A stretch of 64,000 bases of DNA from Anastrepha obliqua (taxonomy: Eukaryota; Arthropoda; Insecta; Diptera; Tephritidae): assembly GCF_027943255.1 (NCBI RefSeq), contig NC_072894.1, forward strand, positions 131,369,601 to 131,433,600, in the 5' to 3' direction. Below the pieces are notes generated by a model, which was given only the letters and a program-made list of their open reading frames with translations, was not told the DNA's origin and made no database searches. Shown here piece by piece: positions 57,254-64,000 of this stretch (its first letter is position 1; each line of letters begins with the position of its first letter). Both the position numbers and the translations under genes were made by a program.

Positions 57254-58689
57254 GGGGGCGTCCATAAATTACGTGAGGTGTTTTTTTTTTTCAATTTTCT
57301 GCACCTCCCACCCCCCCTGATGAGATGTCGTGAGATTTTATTCAACCCCCTCCCCATCGCCCAATCTCACGTGAGATTTTTCAAAATGTGGGTTTCTTAT
57401 GTAAACGCGTTAGATTGTAGTTAAGACTAGTAATCAATATTGCTGAGAGTTATAAGTGTAATAAAAATTTAACAATACTCGTAGAAGACTTAAATCGTAA
57501 CTACTGCGATTAAAAAAAGAATATCTACTCTAATTCAGTCCATGGAGAATTATGTGCGGTTTCAAGAGAGACTATTGGGACCAACATGTCCATATGATTT
57601 TCAGTAAAATCATCTGCTCCTTTAACTTCGTTCTGATCTATCCATTCTAAGCCGTTGACACTTGCGCACAGTAACTCATTAGCTCGTCTTTCGACAATCC
57701 GTGAGGGTCGCACTTTGCGGTATATACGCGCTTGCTTAGCTGGTGCAATGTGAGCCGCTCGCCTGTGCTCTGCAGCTCTTGTGATAGATGCGAAGTAAAT
57801 ACCGCATGTACTGCAGCATATTTTCTCTAAATCATCACGTATACTTGGGCAATAGAGATCATAAGGCGTGCTGATAAAGGCATTCAGCGGTTGAATCGGT
57901 AGGCGTATTAGAAATGGAGCAAATGACTTTCCGTCATGTTCTTTAAAGTCCGGAATTATCAAACATCAATCAACCTAAGTGATGGGGTATGGAGGTGGCA
58001 GAAAACGGTCGTGAAGAATCATATGCAGATCACTCCGGCGTGGGCTGCAGCACTTCTGATCATCGCATTTCACAACCTAAAAAAAAATTAAAAACAATTT
58101 CCCTTTGTAACTCTTAATACAAATTTGTTAACATTCGCGCTCGTTAAAAAACCAAAAAATAAAAATAAAATGGGCACGCATAAAAATTTGATATGAATCA
58201 ACTGCAATGTACCTGGAGTAAATATTGGCTCTCTCTAAACAAAGAAGGTTGGAACCTGTCCGTGTGTCGCTGCCACTCAGCTCGTACGCTCTTGTTCATC
58301 GAGTCGCACGTTCGGCTGATAGTGGCGCGAAAACAAACGACGGGCTACACTGTACCGTAAATTCAGATTGAATTGAGCTATTTGGTATAAAACAAATATG
58401 GTGGTTTGACAGTAGTAATGTACATATAACGTCGAAGTATGAATGAAATTATTTTCTTTCGAACGAATTAGTGAATGATCTTAGTCATACTACGATTACG
58501 CTTAAGATTAAATCTTAAGCATGTACAATCTGGATAATGGACCAAAATAGTATAATTTTTGTTTGTTTCAATCAGAAAAAAAAAGCGTGATATTTGCCGA
58601 GATCCCCCCTCTCTCCAACGTAAGATTAGATGAGATTTGGCTCGACCCCCTCCCCCCTTAAATATCTCACGTAATTTATGGACGCCCCC
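57254..58689. mobile_element. TAA-flanked TIR element, PIF/Harbinger-like by target
   Basis: 1436 bp with perfect 24-base inverted ends starting GGGGGCGTCCATAAATTACG (57254-57277 and 58666-58689). Subterminal C-rich runs and CTCACGTGAG-like motifs follow at both ends. A 3-bp TAA duplication is usual for PIF/Harbinger, but other groups cannot be excluded. It encodes no recognisable transposase, only the ORF at 57525-57962. Confidence 0.82.
57525..57962 (-). CDS. C2H2 zinc-finger protein carried in a TIR element
   Basis: A 145-codon minus frame, open from just after a stop near 57965 to the stop at 57525-57527. It starts at a TTG, so the true start is upstream through splicing or is lost. It holds PLNAFISTPYDLYCPSIRDD, then CSTCGIYFASITRAAEHRRA with a final AH. 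That is one C2H2 finger, C-x2-C-x12-H-x4-H, at about residues 50-71. A basic stretch (QARIYRKVRPSRIVERRANE) and an acidic C-terminus (VSLETAHNSPWTELE) follow. The frame keeps balanced codon content over its whole length, unlike the other relics. It could be a DNA-binding accessory protein of the element's family or a captured host exon. I do not recognise a named family. Confidence 0.5.
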   Translation of the reverse strand: MIIPDFKEHDGKSFAPFLIRLPIQPLNAFISTPYDLYCPSIRDDLEKICCSTCGIYFASITRAAEHRRAAHIAPAKQARIYRKVRPSRIVERRANELLCASVNGLEWIDQNEVKGADDFTENHMDMLVPIVSLETAHNSPWTELE

Positions 58690-58692
58690 TAA
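58690..58692. repeat. TAA target duplication, right
   Basis: TAA directly after the right inverted end. Confidence 0.65.
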
Positions 58693-59448
58693 CTAGTGAA
58701 CAAACTCTAACACCTGTAGAGTGTCGCATTTGAATTGAGCTGTAATTAAGATCGATAATGTACATATGCTTTACAGCATTACAATAGGGCCATTTGTTCG
58801 GCGCATCGTAAATTGAAATCTATTCGAGCGGTTAAGCTGAGTAATAGGTAAAATGCACTCACCTTTCCTATCTTCATCCTGTGAGGTATCCATACAAATA
58901 ATTCTACCAACATTTGAGACGATCGATAAACTTCCTAGCTGGGCAACAGGTCGCCAGGCACTAGTAAAAAACAGCTGCAGAAACTACAGATCTGTTACAA
59001 CGACAACCGCATGCTGTTGCACTCCGAACACCAATTACGAATTAGGCAGAATAACTTCCTTGCCCGACAAGAAGTGCCTTGTGATATTTTGCTTTAAGAA
59101 CCACCCCATCAGGAATTTGCTGGAAGCCAGACAACCTCATAGGCGCATCGAAAGTCGTCTCCTCTAGAATATTTTGCCACATATACAAATTCTCGGCCTC
59201 TGCATGTTGTCATCGAACACATGTCCAGCAGTGAAGGAACTCCGCATACCACTAACCAATTCTTCACAAGTCCGTTAAAAGCTACTCATCTAAAGCTCGT
59301 CCATTTGCTCTCACCCCGTAGGCAGTGCTCGTTTTTTGGACCCTTTTTTACGACGCTTACATACTTCTTGGGTATTTGATCGAGCTCCTCCTTCTATCTG
59401 GAGAGGATATTGTTCCACAAATGGCTCCCCCCTAACTGGCACGTACAT
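58693..59448. other. unassigned spacer
   Basis: A 104-codon plus frame (58853-59167) has no recognisable domain. No gene called. Confidence 0.4.
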
Positions 59449-59600
59449 TTTTGCGTCTTGATGTGATTCCACAAGTGGAGAGACCTACAGTTTTAAGCCG
59501 ACTCCGAACGGCGTTTTTAAGAGAAGCTTTTTCATGGCAGAAATACACTGCGAGGTTTGTCTTTGCCTGTCCAGGAGCGGTCGCTACTCGTATTGGAAAA
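59449..59600 (-). mobile_element. SINE fragment, minus strand
   Basis: Minus-strand copy of the body of the SINE at 5246 (landmarks TTTTCATGGCAGAAATACAC and CCGACTCCGAACGGC). The head is missing. Confidence 0.7.
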
Positions 59601-59605
59601 CCCTT

Positions 59606-59700
59606 CGCTCGTCATACAAAATATCTGCAGTTCGGAGTCGGCTTAAAACTGTAGGTCCCTCCATTTGTGGAAAAACATCAAGAGCTCGGCCAAATGCAGC
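59606..59700 (+). mobile_element. SINE fragment, plus strand
   Basis: Plus-strand copy of the same body (GGAGTCGGCTTAAAACTGTA, CCCTCCATTTGTGG). It lies head to head with the copy just to the left, making a palindromic pair. Confidence 0.7.
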
Positions 59701-62301
59701 AGTTGAGAGCATGGCTCTAAGTGTTGTTCAAATTTTGATTTTGTTTTGTGCGAAAATTTAAGTTAGATTTTTTTTTTAATTTTCCTTGGGAAGCCTTTCC
59801 GCATTTCCAATAGCTAAAAATAGCGATGCTGGCACATCTGACATTTGTCATTCATCACTCATTTGTGAATAAAATCTAAACATAAATTTCAAAGGGCATA
59901 AAGGCCAACTGTGTGCTGCATTTGGGTAATAAAACAACATTTCCTAAGACTAATAATATTCAAATCAAAAATTTCCATAACCACGTAATAGGATGCGAAT
60001 TGAAAATTTTCTCATAAGTTCAACAAAAATTTGTAATAACCATTTTGATGCCATTATAAGCGGAAATTCCTAATGCAAATTCTAAAAACGATTTCTTAGT
60101 GAAAAATTGCTAAAAAAGAAAAGGCTTTTCAATAATGAGAATAATAGCCAATGCAGCTCCCAATGCTTTCCCACATCAATTCTCATGCCATTCATTCGCA
60201 TTCAAATGCTAAGTAGGCTGTAGAGGGATAAAACCTGTTGTTGTTGTTATTAGATGTATGCTATACATGACATAGAAATATGAGAATATCATTGGCAATT
60301 CGGATAATTAATTCGATACGCACAATGAACTAAGGGTATTACACATACAAAGGCGACAGGGACTAGCTATAGGGGGAGAGTTTCTTCTTTTCATTTTTGT
60401 TGTCATACAAGCATCCAGATAAGGAAATGTAACCCTTTCGCATTACCTTTTTGCATCCAAATGCACGGACGGACGGACGGGCATGCTTTTGAAAAGAAGT
60501 ACATAAGCATTAAGTTTTTGAAAAGATTTGGCGAATTACAAAGGAAAGGCTTAAAGGCGGCCTACTATCCGATACATAAATTCACATTAAAGGATACTTG
60601 AAAGTGGTGCCGTGGACTTTTCAATAGTTGAATTTTTTTTGGAATTTCTTCGTATGCGCCAAACAATGAGGAGCTTAGATAGAATGCCTGGCAACTATTA
60701 TTTATGTACTTACATTTTATTATACTTTTTTGTTTGGTGTTGCTTATAAATTTGTGTGCAATGTCGGGTTGGGTTGGAAAAGCCTTGCTGCCAAGTATGC
60801 CGTTATTATCCCTGGGGAGTCTGCTTTTCATGATTTTTCTTTTCATAACTTATTATTAGATATTTTCCTTGCATGCGCATGTGTGTGTGTGTGTAAGTGT
60901 ATATTTTAAGGCTTTACGTGCATTTCTTACGGCTTAATGGAAAAATATAAAACTCGCTGGTAAAAACTGCGCCTCATAAATTTATTGTTAGGCAAATTTT
61001 CAAATTTCCAATCTTTTCATTTCAATTTCATTTTCTATATTTTTTCCATCGGTGCTATGCACACAAAAGCCGAAGCGTTTAAACAGAGAATTATTACTAA
61101 GAGAAAAATGGGGTGCTGCAAAATAAGACAATTGTTTACCTTCGACAGTGGCACAGCAGATATTGTTTGTTGCAACATGCAAACAAACAAATGCAGACAT
61201 CTTTTGCTACTCCTAAATTGTATCAAAGGAAAAATTGTTGATTCAACGCAATGGCAGTAAATAAATTGCAATTTTTCAATAAAGCTGTTTACACCCTTCT
61301 TATTTTTTTCACATTTCTCACCGATACAAATCTTTTTTTTTTCATTCCCATTTTTTCTGCCTGCCACTTTTTGTATTCGCCTGCGCCTTTGCCTTTGCCT
61401 CTGCCTTTGCTGAGTGTTGCAGTTATCGTTTCTTTCATGCTGTTTTTGGTGCTACTACTGCGGTTGTTTGTATTGTTGTTGTTAATGACGTTGCTTGTTG
61501 ATGTTGATTGCACGCTTGGTTGGTTGGTTGGCTCTCGGCTCGGCTGATTATGCGTGCCCTGCTGCCGCATAGTGCGCCTGCTTTCTCGTCGTCTCAGCTA
61601 TTTTATATTTTCTCCTTTATGCACTTTTTTGTTTAGCTCCTTCGCCGAGTCGTTGATAGGCAGCACCGGCGGTGATAGTGGCAGCAAGAGATCCCTGTTA
61701 CCAAGAAAAATATATTAGCATACTTTATTGTCGACACATTACACTGCTACACGCACTTCTGCAGCGCACTCAGCAAGGCTGCGATTGCATATAAATGTAT
61801 GTCTGTATGTGTGTTTGTTTGGCCGTACAAGTGTGACGCATTGCCACTTGGCCTGAAGATGCTGTGTTGCGCGAGTGAGTGCAGGCGTGCTGTTGCCGTG
61901 AGCGATGACTGCGTGTATTTGCAGTCCTTTGCTGCGCGAAGGCAGACACTAATACATCTACATATACTAGTAAATGGATAGTTACCCTGCAAGGAAATCG
62001 ATTGGGTGTTTCATAAACAACATGAATCCACTTCACTCTGAGGCGGAAAATATGTAAAGATTATTTGAGAAAAGTTAAAAGTCCATTTGATATTAATTGA
62101 ACCGTTCAAGTATATCAAAGACGGCGGGCACTGATCCCAGTCAACTTTTATCCGCCCAAGAGAAGTGTCCTTTCAAGCGAAGGCAATTTTCCCTTAAAGA
62201 GCAGGATTTTTTATAAAAAAATGTTCAGCTAAGAGAAATATCCCTCTAATAGAGGTGGCTGTATAGAAGTTACATAGAGGTATATTATTTATGAAACGAT
62301 G
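59701..62301. other. spacer, no gene supported
   Basis: Includes (ACGG)n at 60465-60478, (TG)n at about 60883-60894, a CTTTGC-type repeat at 61382-61412 and GTT-rich tracts at 61460-61500. Frames here are repeat-driven. Confidence 0.45.
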
Positions 62302-62303
62302 TA

Positions 62304-62865
62304 CAAGGTGGCGCAAAATTAATCACCCTGTCGGAAGAATAAAATAGGTTATAACAACGAAACCGAAAAACTGACAACAGACCAAAACATTGTGGGCGCA
62401 GAGGCTACGTTGGTTTGGGCATCTACTCAGAATGGACGACAACAGGATAACGAAAAAGACCTTCAACTCTGATGGGCAGTAGAAAACGCGTAAGACCCCC
62501 AAGAAGATGGATTGATTACATCCAAGAAGACCTACGGTGCATAACTGCTAGAAGAAGCCATGCAGTGAACCGACATGTATGGAGAGATATTGTAAAGGAA
62601 GCACTGACTCAAACCGAGCCGTAATTGCCATGATGATGGTGACGATCGGAAGATTTATAATTTTTGCAAATGACGACATACGTCAATCATGTTTGGCACT
62701 TATAAACTACAGCAACTATGAATGACATCTAAAGTAAAAAAGCAGACACGCAATAGAACGCATAAAGGTCACCATAAATTGTTCCATCACTCAAAACTAT
62801 TTTCCTATTCAAAAGTAGTAAAAAATTGATTCAGAAACAAAATTAATGAATTCTGCGCCACCTTG
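62304..62865. mobile_element. TA-flanked TIR element (CAAGGTGGC family) with captured or inserted LINE tail
   Basis: Left end CAAGGTGGCGCAAAATTAAT after TA (62302-62303). Right end complement CAAGGTGGCGCAGAATTCAT; the right TA is three bases further on (62868-62869). The same family as 25897-26131. The middle is unlike the small copy and contains a LINE 3' end. Confidence 0.65.
62390..62625 (+). pseudogene. LINE reverse transcriptase C-terminus
   Basis: One frame reads LRWFGHLLRMDDNRITKKTF and, after stops, KTRKTPRRWIDYIQEDLRCI with NRHVWRDIVKEALTQTEP and a stop at 62622-62624. The GHLxRM...RW.D.I.EDL...W..IV pattern is the tail of RTE/CR1-like LINEs. No 5' part. Confidence 0.65.
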
Positions 62866-62869
62866 TCTA

Positions 62870-64000
62870 TAACGTATAAGGTGACGCAGTGTTGAGTTGG
62901 CCAAATCTTGCACTCTCTCATTCTTGAGCGGAAATATCTCTCGCACGACTGATAGTCGGCCCTTTGGATACTCAGCGTGGTACATCAAAAATGTAGAAAA
63001 GTTATCCCGACCACATGCAGCGAAGCAAATGCAAGTGGTACTTTGGAACACTTATTTTGGCAATATTCCGACCAACAGAGAGTGTGGTTAGTGAGTATTT
63101 TGGAGAACTTGCGAGCGGACACGTAACGCTGGCATTGCTAGGCAAGCAGCGCTGGCAGAAATATCCACTGGGTGATAAAAAGTCGGTGCTGGTGGATATA
63201 TAAAAGGTATATAAAAGGATTCTGACGTAGTTTCGCTGGTTGTAGAGCAGGGTTTGGGAGTAGTCTAACTTGCCTTGTTACATTAGGAAGACTACCCTAC
63301 TAAACACTAAAGATCACATTTTCAGGGCATCCAACATTTTTAGAACGATTTAATGATAATTGAATTAACATTTTCTCCTTCACTTCAAGATTCTTGCCAG
63401 GTATCCACCTCGTGAGCTCCTATACACGCACATACATATGTACACATGCGTGTGCGTGTGTGTGCCTGACGTGGCATATCTTCATTCTACCCATAGAGAG
63501 ATGCATTTGTTTGTAGTCATGCACGTGTGCCAAGTCTTATACTTTTGTAAACAAACACATATGTTTGCACGCACACACAAACAAGAGTACGCAAGCATGC
63601 AATAAAAACCAAGCACTCTGCATGTCCCAAGTCTATCCTATGTTTGTACGATCGCACCTTTGTAAAAAACAAAAAAAACATTGCATGCAAATGCAGCGTC
63701 AAATACTACCTCTTGTTATCTCCTTTTGTTTGCTTTTTTACAAATACTAGCACATACATATACTCCCAGTAGTAAAGTAGCGAGTAACCTTAGGACTGGC
63801 TCCGGCGCACACTTCTCGTGACTTTGCCCAAGCCCAGGTGCAAAGCTAATGAAGGGAGAAGATGTCAGTTGCGGATATAATTTAAATCCAGGGATTTTTG
63901 AGTCAAACTTTTTTATATTAGATGCACAAAAAAAAATTGTTTTAAAAATATTTCTCAAAATTTCATCACGAGATTAAAAAATAGAATCCCGAAAATCCCT
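62870..64000. other. spacer, no gene supported
   Basis: A tandem TATATAAAAGG pair lies at 63197-63217, promoter-like but without an associated frame. (TG)n at about 63446-63462 and CA repeats at 63570-63580. Confidence 0.4.

Overview
The window is eukaryotic nuclear DNA from an insect, most likely a higher fly. It has AT-rich spacers with many CA/TG, CAG/CAA and poly-A tracts, no bacterial-style operons, and almost every recognisable coding segment is a decayed transposon. The mix of Jockey-clade, RTE-like and RNase H-bearing LINEs, rosa-type (DD41D) and classical mariners, a piggyBac, and a tRNA-derived SINE seen in five copies fits a tephritid fruit fly genome. That assignment is inference; nothing here identifies the species. 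It reads as intergenic or intronic sequence dense in mobile elements, with at most two or three small host gene candidates.

Layout. 0.9-2.4 kb: a 5'-truncated Jockey-clade LINE between target-site duplications. 4.6-5.9 kb: an RTE-like LINE split by a SINE, followed by an RNase H fragment of another LINE. 7.1-7.9 kb: another RNase H/tail relic. 8.9-9.8 kb: two small minus-strand ORFs, one (86 aa, one membrane segment, poly-A signal) a credible host gene. 10.2-12.1 kb: a 1.95 kb fold-back element with arms of over 800 bp. 12.4-13.3 kb: a truncated LINE with a 13-bp duplication. 14.1-14.9 kb: RNase H relic. 16.1-17.3 kb: a SINE fragment and an unrecognised coding exon split by a 600-bp hAT-like MITE with an 8-bp duplication. 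18.7-23.4 kb: transposase, RTE and two RNase H relics. 24.8-26.2 kb: a nested terminal-inverted-repeat (TIR) element carrying two MITEs. 27.2-31 kb: a Tc1-like element apparently blown apart by a LINE and an LTR-like insert.

32.3-37.4 kb is a cluster of DD41D mariner-type elements: one nearly complete 1312-bp copy with a single frameshift, a 931-bp deletion derivative, two ~546-bp derivatives in opposite orientation, and a 5' transposase fragment. 40-45 kb: three LINE RNase H tails, an inverted repeat and two tandem duplications. 46.1-47.1 and 51.0-52.2 kb: two mariners. 48.7-50.5 kb: a piggyBac with perfect TTAA flanks whose transposase has lost its catalytic centre. 57.3-58.7 kb: a TIR element with TAA flanks carrying a 145-aa C2H2 zinc-finger ORF. 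59.4-59.7 kb: two SINE pieces head to head. 62.3-62.9 kb: a TA-flanked element that contains a LINE 3' end.

No host operon or pathway can be described. I found no convincing new enzymatic or defence system. The points most worth a second look are the fold-back palindrome, the deleted piggyBac with its three internal palindromes, the zinc-finger ORF in the TAA-flanked element, the MITE-split exon at 16.3-17.2 kb, and the 86-aa membrane protein gene. No stable RNA gene or CRISPR array was seen.
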